From contig JBBRFW010000009.1 of NCBI GenBank assembly GCA_038241255.1, positions 1 through 61,679 of the forward strand: a stretch of DNA of 61,679 nt, read 5' to 3'. Shown here in pieces: positions 8,039 through 16,938 of the stretch. This DNA comes from Schlegelella_A sp038241255 (lineage in GTDB: Bacteria; Pseudomonadota; Gammaproteobacteria; Burkholderiales; Burkholderiaceae_C). Each line of letters opens with the position of its first letter. Positions within the stretch are counted from its first letter, which is position 1. The notes beneath the pieces are model-generated. The model was not told where the DNA came from. It searched no databases and worked only from the letters and a program-made list of their open reading frames with translations. The translations under genes were made by a program, and so were the position numbers.

Positions 8039-8791
8039 TCAGGACATCAACATGCCGCCGTTGACGTGCAATTCGGCGCCCGTGATGTAGGACGCTTCCG
8101 GTGAGGCGAGAAAAGCGACGGCCGCCGCCACCTCGCTCGCCTGGCCGAGCCGGCCGAGGGGGATCTGCGCCAGTAGCGCCGCCGACTGCGCTTCGGCAAG
8201 CGAGCGCGTCATGTCGGTCTCGATGAAGCCCGGGGCCACGCAGTTGACCGTGATGCCGCGGCTGCCGACCTCGCGCGCCAGCGATCTCGTCATGCCGGCG
8301 ACGCCGGCCTTGGCGGCAGCGTAGTTCGCCTGGCCGGCGTTGCCGCTGGTGCCCACTACCGAGGTGATGCTGACGATCCTGCCGTAACGCTGCTTCATCA
8401 TCGGCCTGAGCGCAGCCCGGCTGGCGCGAAAGACCGCGGTAAGGTTGGTCGCGAGCACGGCGTTCCAGTCGTCGTCCTTCATCCGCATCGACAGCATGTC
8501 GCGCGTGATGCCGGCGTTGTTGACGAGCACGTGCAGCGCGCCGCTGTCGCGCACGATCGCGTCGATCGCCGCGCCGAGAGCGTCGCCGTCGGTCACGTCG
8601 AGGACGATGCCGCGGCTGCCCGCGCTGCCGGCGAGCGCCTCGCCGACGGCGGTCGCGCCCGCCCCGGTTGTCGCCGTGCCGACGACGCGAAATCCTTTGG
8701 CCGCCAGCGCAAGCGCGATCGCCCGGCCGATGCCGCGTGATGCGCCGGTGACCAAAGCCACCTGGCCGGGCTCGGCGGTCGGATCGCTCAT
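8039..8791 (-). CDS. fabG: 3-oxoacyl-ACP reductase FabG
   Basis: NADPH-dependent short-chain dehydrogenase that reduces 3-ketoacyl-ACP; 250 residues. The nucleotide-binding motif TGASRGIG covers about 15–22, NNAG is at 91–94, and the catalytic Ser144, Tyr157 and Lys161 show the usual 13- and 4-residue spacing. The C-terminal ITGAELHVNGGMLM is characteristic. The ATG at 8791 overlaps the fabD stop by 4 bases (ATGA), implying translational coupling. Confidence 0.97.
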   Translation of the reverse strand: MSDPTAEPGQVALVTGASRGIGRAIALALAAKGFRVVGTATTGAGATAVGEALAGSAGSRGIVLDVTDGDALGAAIDAIVRDSGALHVLVNNAGITRDMLSMRMKDDDWNAVLATNLTAVFRASRAALRPMMKQRYGRIVSITSVVGTSGNAGQANYAAAKAGVAGMTRSLAREVGSRGITVNCVAPGFIETDMTRSLAEAQSAALLAQIPLGRLGQASEVAAAVAFLASPEASYITGAELHVNGGMLMS

Positions 8792-9726
8792 CGGAGCAGT
8801 GCCGCGGCATCGGCGAGCGACGCGGGGTCGAAGACGGCAGCCGAGACCGCGTCCGGCGCGATCCGTTTGACCATTCCGGCGAGAACGCGGCCCGGACCGC
8901 ACTCGAAGATGTGGGTGACGCCACGGGCGCGGATCGCCTGAATCGTCTCGGCCCAGCGGACGGCGCCGAACGCCTGGCGATAGAGCGCGTCGCGGATCGC
9001 CGCCGGCTCGCTCTCGCTCCGTACGTCGATGTTGTCGATCACCGGGATGAAGGGTGCGTCGATGGGCGTCGTCGCGAGACGCTCGCGCAGGCGCTCGGCG
9101 GCGGGCCGCATCAGCGCGGAGTGGAACGGCGCCGACACCGCGAGCGGCAGCGCGCGCTTGGCGCCCGCTGCCTTGAGCAGCTCGCAGGCGCGGTCGACCG
9201 CCGCCTTCGTGCCGGCGATGACAGTCTGCTTCGGGTCGTTGAAGTTGGCCGACTGGACGATCTCGCCGATCTGCCGCGCCGCCTCTTCGCATCCCGCGCT
9301 GACGGCCGCGGCATCGAGGCCGAGGATCGCCGCCATCGCCCCGGTGCCGACCGGTACCGCTTCCTGCATCGCCTGGGCGCGAAAGCGGACGAGCGGCAGC
9401 ACGTTGGCGAAATCGATCGCGCCGGCGACCACGAGCGCGCTGTATTCGCCGAGCGAATGCCCTGCCACCACCTCGGGCGCTGCGCGCGTCTCGGCGAGCC
9501 AGGCGCGATAGCAGGCGATGCCCGCGGTCAGCATCACCGGCTGCGTATTGGTGGTGAGATCAAGCTGCTCCTTCGGCCCCTCGCGGATGAGGCGGCCGAT
9601 GTCGAGGTCGAGCGCGCTGGACGCTTCCTCGAGCGTCTGGCGCACCGCCGGGTGGTCGCCCCATGCGTCGAGCATGCCGACGGACTGCGAGCCCTGGCCG
9701 GGGAAGACGAAAGCGAAAGACGTCAT
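8788..9726 (-). CDS. fabD: Malonyl-CoA:ACP transacylase FabD
   Basis: Loads malonyl groups from CoA onto ACP; 312 residues, typical length. The N-terminal FVFPGQGSQ motif, the nucleophile Ser91 in AGHSLGEYSA, the arginine-containing RFRAQAMQEA segment, and a downstream His in VSAPFHSALM complete the active site. It lies 13 bases after fabH and overlaps fabG by 4 bases. Confidence 0.97.
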   Translation of the reverse strand: MTSFAFVFPGQGSQSVGMLDAWGDHPAVRQTLEEASSALDLDIGRLIREGPKEQLDLTTNTQPVMLTAGIACYRAWLAETRAAPEVVAGHSLGEYSALVVAGAIDFANVLPLVRFRAQAMQEAVPVGTGAMAAILGLDAAAVSAGCEEAARQIGEIVQSANFNDPKQTVIAGTKAAVDRACELLKAAGAKRALPLAVSAPFHSALMRPAAERLRERLATTPIDAPFIPVIDNIDVRSESEPAAIRDALYRQAFGAVRWAETIQAIRARGVTHIFECGPGRVLAGMVKRIAPDAVSAAVFDPASLADAAALLR

Positions 9727-9739
9727 CGTGGCGGCGAGG

Positions 9740-10723
9740 TCAGTAGTCGAGCAGCGCCGCGCCCCACGTGAAGCCGCCGCCCACGCCTTCGAGCATCACC
9801 GTGTCGCCGCGCTTGATCGTTCCGGCGCGAACCGACTCGTCGAGCGCGAGCGGGATCGACGCGGCCGAGGTGTTGCCGTGCCGGTCGACGACCGCGATCA
9901 GCTTGCCGGGCGCGAGCTTCAACTTCCTGGCCGTGCTCTGCATGATGCGGATGTTGGCCTGGTGCGGAATCAGCCAGTCGATGTCGGCGGCGGTCCGTCC
10001 CGCCTTCTCGAGGACCGATCGGGCCACGCTCTCCAGCACGCCGACCGCCAGCTTGAAGACCGCGGGGCCGTCCATCTTCAGGAGCGGGTCGCCGAGGATG
10101 CCTCCGCCCGAGACGTGGCCCGGAACGCACAGGATGTCGACGTAGCGGCCGTCCGCATGCAACTCGGTGGCGAGGATGCCGGGTGTCTCGCTTGCCTCGA
10201 GGACGACGGCGCCGGCGCCGTCGCCGAAGAGGACGCAGGTGGTGCGGTCCTTGAAGTCGAGGATGCGCGAGAAGACTTCCGCGCCGACCACCAGCGCCTT
10301 CTTCGCCGCGCCCGTCCTGATCATCGAATCGGCGACCGCCAGCGCGTAGACGAAGCCCGAGCAGACCGCCTGCACGTCGAACGCTGCGCAGCCAATGATG
10401 CCGAGCTTGGCCTGCAGGATGCACGCCGCCGAGGGAAACACCATGTCCGGCGTCGACGTCGCGACGATGACCAGGTCGATCGCGCCGGGGTTGCAGTCGG
10501 CGGCCTCGAGGGCTCGGCGGGAAGCAATCAGCGCCAGATCGCTGCTCGCAACGTCGGCGGCGGCGAAGTGGCGGAAGCGGATGCCGGTGCGCTCGACGAT
10601 CCACTCGTCCGAGGTCTCGATGCCGTCCTTGGCGAGACGCGCGGCGAGGTCGGCGTTGCTGACGCGATCGGGCGGCAAGTAGCTGCCGGTGCCGCTGATG
10701 CGCGAATAGCGAGGGGTCGTCAT
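9740..10723 (-). CDS. fabH: Beta-ketoacyl-ACP synthase III FabH
   Basis: Starts fatty-acid chains by condensing acetyl-CoA with malonyl-ACP; 327 residues. The Cys-His-Asn triad is visible as Cys121 (VQAVCSGF), His254 (IPHQAN) and Asn284 (HGNTSAAS). The N-terminal GTGSYLPP and the C-terminal GVGGGFTWGAALL are family signatures. Its start overlaps the plsX stop by 4 bases. Confidence 0.98.
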   Translation of the reverse strand: MTTPRYSRISGTGSYLPPDRVSNADLAARLAKDGIETSDEWIVERTGIRFRHFAAADVASSDLALIASRRALEAADCNPGAIDLVIVATSTPDMVFPSAACILQAKLGIIGCAAFDVQAVCSGFVYALAVADSMIRTGAAKKALVVGAEVFSRILDFKDRTTCVLFGDGAGAVVLEASETPGILATELHADGRYVDILCVPGHVSGGGILGDPLLKMDGPAVFKLAVGVLESVARSVLEKAGRTAADIDWLIPHQANIRIMQSTARKLKLAPGKLIAVVDRHGNTSAASIPLALDESVRAGTIKRGDTVMLEGVGGGFTWGAALLDY

Positions 10724-11880
10724 GCGGAGTGAATCGAGCCGAACGCGGTGGTGTCGCCGAAGGCGGTAACGTCCTTGGCCGGCGCCGCCGCGGGCATGGC
10801 GGCAAGCGTGGCGCGGATGCGATGCTCGACGCGATCGAGCAGGCCGTTTCGCGCCGCATCATAGGCGCGGTTGAGCGCCTGCTCGAAGGCGAACGCATCG
10901 GCCGAGCCGTGGCTCTTGAAGACCAGGCCGCGCAGGCCGAGCAGGGCGGCGCCGTTGTAGCGGCGCGGGTCGACCCGGCGCTTGAAGCGGTTCAGCACCG
11001 GCAGCGCGGCGAGCGCGGCGAGCCTCGTCAGCGGCGTACGCCTGAATTCCTGCTTAATGAAGGTCGTCAGCATCGAGGCGAGGCCCTCGGCCGTCTTCAG
11101 CATGACGTTGCCGACGAAGCCGTCGCAGACGACGAGATCGGTCGTTCCCTTGAAAATGTCGGTCGCCTCGACGTTGCCATGGAAGTTGACGAAGCCGGCG
11201 GTCGCGGCCTCGCGCAGCAACTCGCCAGCGGCCTTGATCGCCTCGCCGCCCTTGATCGCTTCCTCGCCGATGTTGAGCAAGCCGACAGTCGGCTCTTCCT
11301 TGCCCCAGACGGCGGCGACGAGCGCGCTGCCCATGACCGCGAACTGGAGCAGATGCTCGGCCGTGCAGTCGACGTTGGCGCCGAGGTCGAGCACGGTAGT
11401 GAAGCCGTCGCGCTCGTTCGGCATGACGGTGGCGATCGCCGGCCTGTCGATGCCGTCGACCGTCTTCAGCACGTAGCGCGAAACCGCCATGAGGGCGCCG
11501 GTGTTGCCCGCCGAGACGCACGCCTGGGCGAGCGAGGCGCGGTCGGCGTGCGGCTTGACCTGGCTCACGGCGACGCGCAGCGACGAGTCCTTCTTGCGCC
11601 GCAGCGCGGTCTCGACCGAGTCGGTCATCTCGACGACTTCGCTGGCCGCGATGCGCGTGCAGCGCGGCCAGCCCGCCGCAGCGGCGATCGCCTCCTCGCG
11701 GCCGACGAGGATGAGTTCGGCGTCGGGATGCGCGGCGAGGAAGGCGCGGCAGGCCGGCAGCGTCACGGTCGGGCCGTGATCACCCCCCATCAAATCGACG
11801 GCGAGACGGACCGAGGATAGGGCGGAATCGGCCGCCATGGGGACGGGCGTGACGGTCGGATCGGGCTCGGCCGCGCTCAC
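10720..11880 (-). CDS. plsX: Phosphate acyltransferase PlsX
   Basis: Converts acyl-ACP to acyl-phosphate for phospholipid synthesis. The core starts with VRLAVDLMGGDHGP, then DSSLRVAVSQVK, SAGNTGALMA, a cluster around LDLGANVDC, and LLNIGEEAIKG, all PlsX signatures. The 386 residues include an unusual N-terminal extension; an internal ATG at 11838 (MAADSALSS) gives a length nearer the family norm of about 340–350, so the first ATG may be too early. The gene lies between rpmF and fabH in the conserved rpmF–plsX–fab order. Confidence 0.95.
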   Translation of the reverse strand: MSAAEPDPTVTPVPMAADSALSSVRLAVDLMGGDHGPTVTLPACRAFLAAHPDAELILVGREEAIAAAAGWPRCTRIAASEVVEMTDSVETALRRKKDSSLRVAVSQVKPHADRASLAQACVSAGNTGALMAVSRYVLKTVDGIDRPAIATVMPNERDGFTTVLDLGANVDCTAEHLLQFAVMGSALVAAVWGKEEPTVGLLNIGEEAIKGGEAIKAAGELLREAATAGFVNFHGNVEATDIFKGTTDLVVCDGFVGNVMLKTAEGLASMLTTFIKQEFRRTPLTRLAALAALPVLNRFKRRVDPRRYNGAALLGLRGLVFKSHGSADAFAFEQALNRAYDAARNGLLDRVEHRIRATLAAMPAAAPAKDVTAFGDTTAFGSIHSA

Positions 11881-11906
11881 GCCGAAGGCTCGACCCCGGT
11901 TCGCGG

Positions 11907-12089
11907 TCAGGCTTCGGCTTTGGTCTTCAGCACTTTTCGGCCGCGGTAGAAACCGGTCGCGCTGACGTGGTGGCGCAGGTGCGTCTCGCCAGTCGTGGGC
12001 TCGATGGCGAGGCCCGGCTTGGCGAGCGCCTGGTGAGCGCGGTGCATGCCGCGCTTCGAAGGCGACTTCTTGTTCTGTTGAACGGCCAT
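11907..12089 (-). CDS. rpmF: 50S ribosomal protein L32
   Basis: The 60-residue ribosomal protein begins MAVQQNKKSPSKRGMHRAH and ends with ATGFYRGRKVL, both nearly invariant in L32. It is the Cys-free form, as in E. coli. A clear ribosome site (AGGAG) precedes the ATG. The order yceD(DUF177)–rpmF–plsX–fab is conserved across Proteobacteria. Confidence 0.97.
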   Translation of the reverse strand: MAVQQNKKSPSKRGMHRAHQALAKPGLAIEPTTGETHLRHHVSATGFYRGRKVLKTKAEA

Positions 12090-12170
12090 GGAATTCTCCT
12101 GATACCCGCGCTGCGGGCGGCGCGACCAGGGGCTCCGGCAGGGGGCCGGGCAGTCGTGCAAAAGCCGGGC

Positions 12171-12176
12171 ATTGTA
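12171..12176 (-). promoter_or_regulatory. Candidate -10 element upstream of rpmF
   Basis: TACAAT on the minus strand in the 113-base yceD–rpmF gap would give a leader of about 75 bases. A -35 hexamer is not evident. An internal promoter ahead of rpmF–plsX–fab would fit the need for a high L32 level, but this is motif likeness only. Confidence 0.3.
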
Positions 12177-12202
12177 GCAGCGGGGGCCGCCGCGCCCGTT
12201 GC

Positions 12203-12769
12203 TCAGTTCGGCCGCGGCCCGCGCTTCAGCGCGGCCAGCGCCGCGAACGGGTTGTCCGCGGGATCGACCGCCGGATCGTCCTCGACGTAGGCGCGCGGCA
12301 GCGGCTCGGGGCAATGGGCATGGCGCGGCACCAGGGGCAACGCCAGGAGGAGTTCGTCCTCGATCAGCTCGCGCAGGTCGAGCGCGGGCGTCAGAGCGAG
12401 CACGTCGTCGTCGGACTCCGGGTCGAGCGCGGCTGCGGCATCCTCGCCGTCGACGAAGAAGATGCGGCGCTCCGCGTGCAACGGCAGTCGCATCGGCTGC
12501 AGGCAGCGCTGACATTCGAGCGTCACTTCGGTGTCGGCGCCGATCGAGAGCGAAGGCTGTGCACCGGCACCGATCAGGACGCGGCGCGCGCCGCGCGCGC
12601 GCCAGGCGATCGGCGGCCGCGGCGTGCCGTCCTCCGGCGCCAGCGTCGCGGCGAGCAATCGCGGCAGCCGATCGGCTGGCCACTCGCCGGCGAGTTCGCC
12701 GCCGCTGCCGGCAAACGCGGCGACGTCGAGTCGGCGCGGGTCAAGCTCGCGTGAGGAAGAAGCCATCAA
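12203..12769 (-). CDS. yceD: DUF177 family protein (YceD), 23S rRNA accumulation protein
   Basis: The 188-residue protein has the DUF177 signature: the pair of cysteines in ECQRCLQPM near residues 85–92, a D-L-R-E-L-I-E-D-E-L-LLALP segment, and a C-terminal Cys before the NPFAALAALK ending. In E. coli the homologue influences 23S rRNA accumulation (known); its biochemical activity is unclear. It heads the rpmF–plsX–fab cluster and is divergent from maf, with 51 bases between. A second ATG at 12766 is an equally good start. Confidence 0.9.
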   Translation of the reverse strand: MMASSSRELDPRRLDVAAFAGSGGELAGEWPADRLPRLLAATLAPEDGTPRPPIAWRARGARRVLIGAGAQPSLSIGADTEVTLECQRCLQPMRLPLHAERRIFFVDGEDAAAALDPESDDDVLALTPALDLRELIEDELLLALPLVPRHAHCPEPLPRAYVEDDPAVDPADNPFAALAALKRGPRPN

Positions 12770-12820
12770 ACCAGTTTAGGGCGCGCGTCAAGCACCCGTC
12801 GCAGCGATGGAAAATGCGCC

Positions 12821-13432
12821 ATGCCCGCTCGCCGACTCGTCCTGGCCTCGACCTCGCCGTATCGGCGCGAGCTGCTGGTGCGCCTGCGCCTGCCCTTCGA
12901 CGTCGAATCGCCCGGCGTCGACGAGCGGGCCGGCGCCGGCGAAGCACCGGCGCCGATGGCGTGCCGCGTGGCGCTCGCCAAGGCCGAGGCGGTCGCAGCG
13001 CGCCACCCCCACGCCATCGTCATCGGCTCGGACCAGGTCGCCGAGCTGGACGGACGATCGCTCGGCAAGCCGGGCGATCACGCGCGAGCGACGGCGCAAC
13101 TGCGGACGATGAGGGGCCGGGTCGTCGTGTTCCACACCGCGGTCGCCGTCGTCTGCCGCGCGATCGGTTTTGCGGAATCGGCGCGGGTGCCGGTGACGGT
13201 CCACATGCGCGACCTGAGCGACGCTGAGATCGAGCGGTACCTGCGCGCCGAGGCGCCCTACGACTGCGCCGGCAGCGCCAAGGTCGAGACGCTCGGAATC
13301 GCGCTCGTCGACAGCGTCTTCTCGGACGACCCCACCGCGCTGATCGGCCTGCCGCTGATAGCAACATGCGCGCTGCTGCGCCGCGCGGGCATCGACCCCC
13401 TCGGCGAGCCTGTCGCCAACGGCAGCTCGTGA
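12821..13432 (+). CDS. Maf-family nucleoside triphosphate pyrophosphatase (YceF-like)
   Basis: Hydrolyses modified or non-canonical nucleotides; the YceF branch prefers 7-methyl-GTP (known for the subfamily). The 203-residue protein starts with LVLASTSPYRRELL, contains the SDQVAEL segment with the catalytic Asp, then GKPGDHARATAQL and the C-terminal DPTALIGLPL motif. It is translated in a coupled way with the next gene (GTGA overlap at 13429–13432). Confidence 0.92.
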   Translation: MPARRLVLASTSPYRRELLVRLRLPFDVESPGVDERAGAGEAPAPMACRVALAKAEAVAARHPHAIVIGSDQVAELDGRSLGKPGDHARATAQLRTMRGRVVVFHTAVAVVCRAIGFAESARVPVTVHMRDLSDAEIERYLRAEAPYDCAGSAKVETLGIALVDSVFSDDPTALIGLPLIATCALLRRAGIDPLGEPVANGSS

Positions 13433-14193
13433 CGGCCAAAGGCGCGCTCTACCTCATGCCGAACGGCCTGGATGTCGGCACGTCCGACGTCGGCGCGGAC
13501 ATCGGCGATCGCCTGCCCCTCGGCACGCTGCGCGTCGCGGCGCGCCTCGGCCACTGGGTGTGCGAGAACGCCAAGACGACGCGCGCCTTTCTCAAGCGCG
13601 TCGACGCCGTCTGCGCGCTCGCGCGGCCGCTGCAGCAGATCGCGATCGTCGAATTGCCGCGACCGCCGAAGGGTCGTGCCGACGCGTCCGCCTTCGAGGG
13701 CGAGCGACTGCTCGGCCCGGCACTCGCCGGCAGCGACCTCGGCCTGATCTCCGAAGCCGGTTTGCCCGCAGTCGCCGACCCGGGCGCACGCCTGGTCGCG
13801 GCGGCGCACGCGTCGGGCCTTCACGTCGTCGCCCTGCCCGGCGCGAGCGCGATCACGCTCGCCGTCGCCGCGAGCGGCCTTAACGGGCAGAGCTTCGCCT
13901 TCGTCGGCTATCTGCCGGTCGAGGCCGAGGCGCGCAACGCGCGCATCCAGGAGCTCGAGGCGACATCGCGGCGCCTCGCGCAGACGCAGGTCATGATCGA
14001 GACGCCGTATCGCAACCCGACGTTGCTCGCCGCCCTGATCGCCCAGCTGCAACCAGCGACCGTGCTGTCGGTGAGCGTCGGCCTGACGCTCGCCGGCGAG
14101 TCGACGCGGAGCGAATCGGTCGAGCGCTGGAGGAAGGGCAGCGCCGCCATTCCCGCCGGCGTCCCCGCGGTGTTCTCCCTGCTTGCGCGCTGA
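13429..14193 (+). CDS. SAM-dependent methyltransferase, RsmI/tetrapyrrole methylase family
   Basis: A 254-residue relative of 16S rRNA 2'-O-methyltransferase RsmI. Visible motifs are GLISEAGLPAVADPG, ALPGASAITLAVAASG and FAFVGYLP, which form the SAM pocket of the fold, plus ETPYRNPTLL. The N-terminus lacks the usual TPIGNL motif and has MPNGL instead, so this is the short divergent paralogue often found beside maf rather than the classical RsmI; its substrate is uncertain. It uses a GTG start overlapping the maf stop, and ends 6 bases from the convergent helicase gene. Confidence 0.85.
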   Translation: MTAKGALYLMPNGLDVGTSDVGADIGDRLPLGTLRVAARLGHWVCENAKTTRAFLKRVDAVCALARPLQQIAIVELPRPPKGRADASAFEGERLLGPALAGSDLGLISEAGLPAVADPGARLVAAAHASGLHVVALPGASAITLAVAASGLNGQSFAFVGYLPVEAEARNARIQELEATSRRLAQTQVMIETPYRNPTLLAALIAQLQPATVLSVSVGLTLAGESTRSESVERWRKGSAAIPAGVPAVFSLLAR

Positions 14194-14199
14194 CGCGCC

Positions 14200-15753
14200 T
14201 CAGCTGTCGGCGGTTTCGGTGACCTTGCCGACGCCGCCGAAGAGCGCAGCCAGCTTCTTCTTCGGCTTGATGTTCGGCGAGAGGCCGCGTCCGACCGGCG
14301 CCGCCCGCGGCTCCCAGGCCGGCTCGGCGCCGGTGGCCGTCGGCTCGTACGGCTGGTCGAAGAACGGATCCGCAGAACGCTCCGGCTGGCGCGGAGCCCG
14401 TGGCGCCGGTGCCGAGCGCGGCTCGCGCGATTCGCGCGCCTCGCGGATGTCGCCGCTGCCGGCGCGCGTCTCGTCGTCGTCGCGACGCGCGCGCTCGCGG
14501 AGCGGCGGCCGCGCCGGCTCGTCGAGCTCGAGAGGCTCAAGCTCGATCTTCTTGTGGATGAGCTTCTCGATGTCGGCCACGAGCCGGCTGTCATCGCGGG
14601 AGACCAGCGTAATCGCCAGCCCCGAGGCACCGGCGCGCGCGGTACGGCCGATGCGGTGGACGTAGTCCTCGGCGTTGTACGGCACGTCGAAGTTGAAGAC
14701 CGCCGGCAGATCGACGATGTCGAGGCCACGCGCGGCGACGTCGGTCGCGACCAGCACGTCGACCTCGCCCTTCTTGAACGCCTCGAGAGCCTTCAGCCGC
14801 TCGTCCTGCGACTTGTCGCCGTGCAGGGCGTTGGTGCGCAGGCCATCGCGCTCGAACGAGCGCGCCAGCCGGGCGCAGCCGAGCTTGGAGTTGACGAAGA
14901 TGAGTGCCTGGCCGATCGAGCGCTCCTTTAGGATCTTCAGCACGGCGCGGCGCTTGTCGTCGGTCGCGACGCTATAGAAGTGCTGCTCGACGTTGGTGGC
15001 CGTGGCGTTCGCGCGCGCCACCTCAACCATGATCGGGTCCTGCAGGTAGCTTTCGGCGAGGCGGCGGATCTCGGGCGAGAACGTCGCCGAGAAGAGCAGC
15101 GTCTGGCGTTGCTTAGGCAGGTACGAGAGGATCCGCTGCAGGTCGGGCAGGAAGCCGATGTCGAGCATCCGGTCGGCCTCGTCGAGGACGACGTACTCGA
15201 CCTGGTTCAGGACGCAGTTCTTGGCCTCGATGTGGTCAAGCAACCGCCCGGGCGTGGCGACCAGCACCTCGACACCTTGTTTCAGCTCCAGCGTCTGCGG
15301 CTTCATGTCGATGCCGCCGAAGACGACCGCGACGCGCAGCTTCGAGTGCGCGGCGTAGCCCTTGATGTTGTCGGCGACCTGGTCGGCGAGCTCGCGCGTC
15401 GGCGCGATCACCAGCGCGCGCACCGGGTGGCGCGCCGGCGACATGCTGGCGTTGGCGTGCGGCAGCATCTTGTGCAGCAGCGGCAGCGAGAAAGCCGCGG
15501 TCTTGCCGGTGCCGGTCTGCGCCGCGCCCATGACGTCGCGCCCGGCGAGGACGATCGGGATCGCCTTGGCCTGGATCGGCGTCATCGTCGAATAGCCCTG
15601 GTCGGCGACGGCGCGCTGCAGGACCGGCGAGAGCCCGACCGCGGAGAACTTCAGGGAGGGGGCGTCGGCATCGATGCCGGCAGAGGGATCGGCCAGGGAG
15701 GGCGAGGCCGGCTCGCCCGAGAGCGCGGCCGGCGCGCTGTGCGGTTCATTCAT
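14200..15753 (-). CDS. rhlE: ATP-dependent DEAD-box RNA helicase, RhlE type
   Basis: RNA helicase of 517 residues involved in RNA turnover or ribosome assembly. Motifs in order: Q-motif (STMTPIQAKAIP), motif I AQTGTGKTAAF, Ia PTRELADQV, II DEAD, III SAT, then VATDVAARGLDI and HRIGRTARAG in the second RecA domain. N-terminal residues 1–35 are disordered; the C-terminal about 130 residues form a charged Arg/Pro-rich tail. It is divergent from rfbB, sharing a 120-base intergenic region. Confidence 0.93.
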   Translation of the reverse strand: MNEPHSAPAALSGEPASPSLADPSAGIDADAPSLKFSAVGLSPVLQRAVADQGYSTMTPIQAKAIPIVLAGRDVMGAAQTGTGKTAAFSLPLLHKMLPHANASMSPARHPVRALVIAPTRELADQVADNIKGYAAHSKLRVAVVFGGIDMKPQTLELKQGVEVLVATPGRLLDHIEAKNCVLNQVEYVVLDEADRMLDIGFLPDLQRILSYLPKQRQTLLFSATFSPEIRRLAESYLQDPIMVEVARANATATNVEQHFYSVATDDKRRAVLKILKERSIGQALIFVNSKLGCARLARSFERDGLRTNALHGDKSQDERLKALEAFKKGEVDVLVATDVAARGLDIVDLPAVFNFDVPYNAEDYVHRIGRTARAGASGLAITLVSRDDSRLVADIEKLIHKKIELEPLELDEPARPPLRERARRDDDETRAGSGDIREARESREPRSAPAPRAPRQPERSADPFFDQPYEPTATGAEPAWEPRAAPVGRGLSPNIKPKKKLAALFGGVGKVTETADS

Positions 15754-15827
15754 GACGCAATTATCGCGCCGCAGCCCGGCGGGCGTTCGACGGGGCCTTG
15801 GCGAGCCGTCGTGTGAAAAGGCGCAGA

Positions 15828-15853
15828 TACACTCCGCCGTTCAGCCTCTGAAC
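15828..15853 (+). promoter_or_regulatory. rfbB promoter -10 and palindromic operator candidate
   Basis: TACACT (15828–15833) is followed after 5 bases by the perfect inverted repeat GTTCAG-CCT-CTGAAC (15839–15853), 20 bases before the rfbB ATG. The same -10, spacing and palindrome recur at 20121–20146 ahead of the EPS regulator gene. The repeat would sit on the transcription start, as expected of a repressor operator. No good -35 is seen. The alternative is a 5' mRNA hairpin (6-bp stem). Confidence 0.65.
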
Positions 15854-15873
15854 ACTTCTGCCGAAGCGCGTAC

Positions 15874-16938
15874 ATGATCCTGGTCACCGGCGGCGCCGGC
15901 TTCATCGGTTCGAACTTCGTGCTCGACTGGCTCGCGCAAGGCGACGAACCGGTGCTCAATCTCGACGCCCTCACCTACGCCGGCAACACCGAGAACCTGG
16001 TCTCGCTCGCCGGCGACGCGCGCCACGTATTCGCGCGCGGCGACATCTGCGACCGGCCGCTCCTCGACCGGTTGTTCGACGAGCACCGGCCGCGAGCCGT
16101 CGTCCACTTCGCCGCTGAGAGCCACGTCGACCGCAGCATCCACGGGCCGGCCGAGTTCATCCGCACTAACGTGCAGGGGACCTTCACGCTGCTCGAAGCG
16201 GCGCGGGCATTCTGGTCGTCGCTCGGTGTGGCAGAAAAGGCGGCGTTCCGCTTCCTCCACGTCTCGACCGACGAGGTCTACGGCACGCTCGGGCGCGACG
16301 ATCCGGCGTTCTGCGAGACGGACACTTACGAGCCGAACAGCCCCTACTCCGCGAGCAAGGCGGCGAGCGACCACCTCGTGCGCGCCTGGCACCACACCTA
16401 CGGCCTGCCGGTGCTGACGACCAACTGCAGCAACAACTACGGCCCGTTCCATTTCCCGGAGAAGCTGATCCCGCTGATGATCGTAAACGCCCTCGCCGGC
16501 AAGCCCCTACCGGTGTACGGCGACGGCCAGCAGGTGCGCGACTGGCTCTACGTGAAGGACCACTGCGCGGCGATCCGCGACGTGCTCGCGCGCGGCCGGG
16601 TCGGCGAGACCTACAACGTCGGCGGCTGGAACGAGAAACCCAATCTCGACATCGTCCACGCGGTCTGCCGGCTGCTCGATGAGATGAGGGCGCATCCGGA
16701 CGGCTCGTACACGCGGCTGATCACGCACGTCACCGACCGGCCCGGGCACGATCGCCGCTATGCGATCGACGCCGGCAAGATCGAGCGCGAGCTCGGCTGG
16801 CGCCCGGCCGAGACGTTCGAGTCGGGGCTGCGCAAGACCGTGCGCTGGTACCTCGACAACGCCGCCTGGGTCGAGCGGGTGCAGAACGGCGGGTACCGGG
16901 AGTGGGTCTCTGCGCAGTACGGGTCGGCGCCGGCGTGA
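15874..16938 (+). CDS. rfbB: dTDP-glucose 4,6-dehydratase
   Basis: Second step of dTDP-L-rhamnose synthesis. The extended SDR enzyme of 354 residues has the NAD motif TGGAGFIGSNF (5–15), AAESHVDRSI, the catalytic STDEVYG (Thr132, Asp133, Glu134) and Tyr158/Lys162 in YSASK. NNYGPFHFPEKLIP is specific for this dehydratase subgroup. It is the first gene of the polysaccharide locus; its stop overlaps the GTG of rfbD. Confidence 0.97.
   Translation: MILVTGGAGFIGSNFVLDWLAQGDEPVLNLDALTYAGNTENLVSLAGDARHVFARGDICDRPLLDRLFDEHRPRAVVHFAAESHVDRSIHGPAEFIRTNVQGTFTLLEAARAFWSSLGVAEKAAFRFLHVSTDEVYGTLGRDDPAFCETDTYEPNSPYSASKAASDHLVRAWHHTYGLPVLTTNCSNNYGPFHFPEKLIPLMIVNALAGKPLPVYGDGQQVRDWLYVKDHCAAIRDVLARGRVGETYNVGGWNEKPNLDIVHAVCRLLDEMRAHPDGSYTRLITHVTDRPGHDRRYAIDAGKIERELGWRPAETFESGLRKTVRWYLDNAAWVERVQNGGYREWVSAQYGSAPA

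Noticed and set aside
15754..15873. JUMPStart/ops element (RfaH recruitment) ahead of the sugar locus
   Set aside because: No GGCGGTAGC-like ops core was seen in the rfbB leader.
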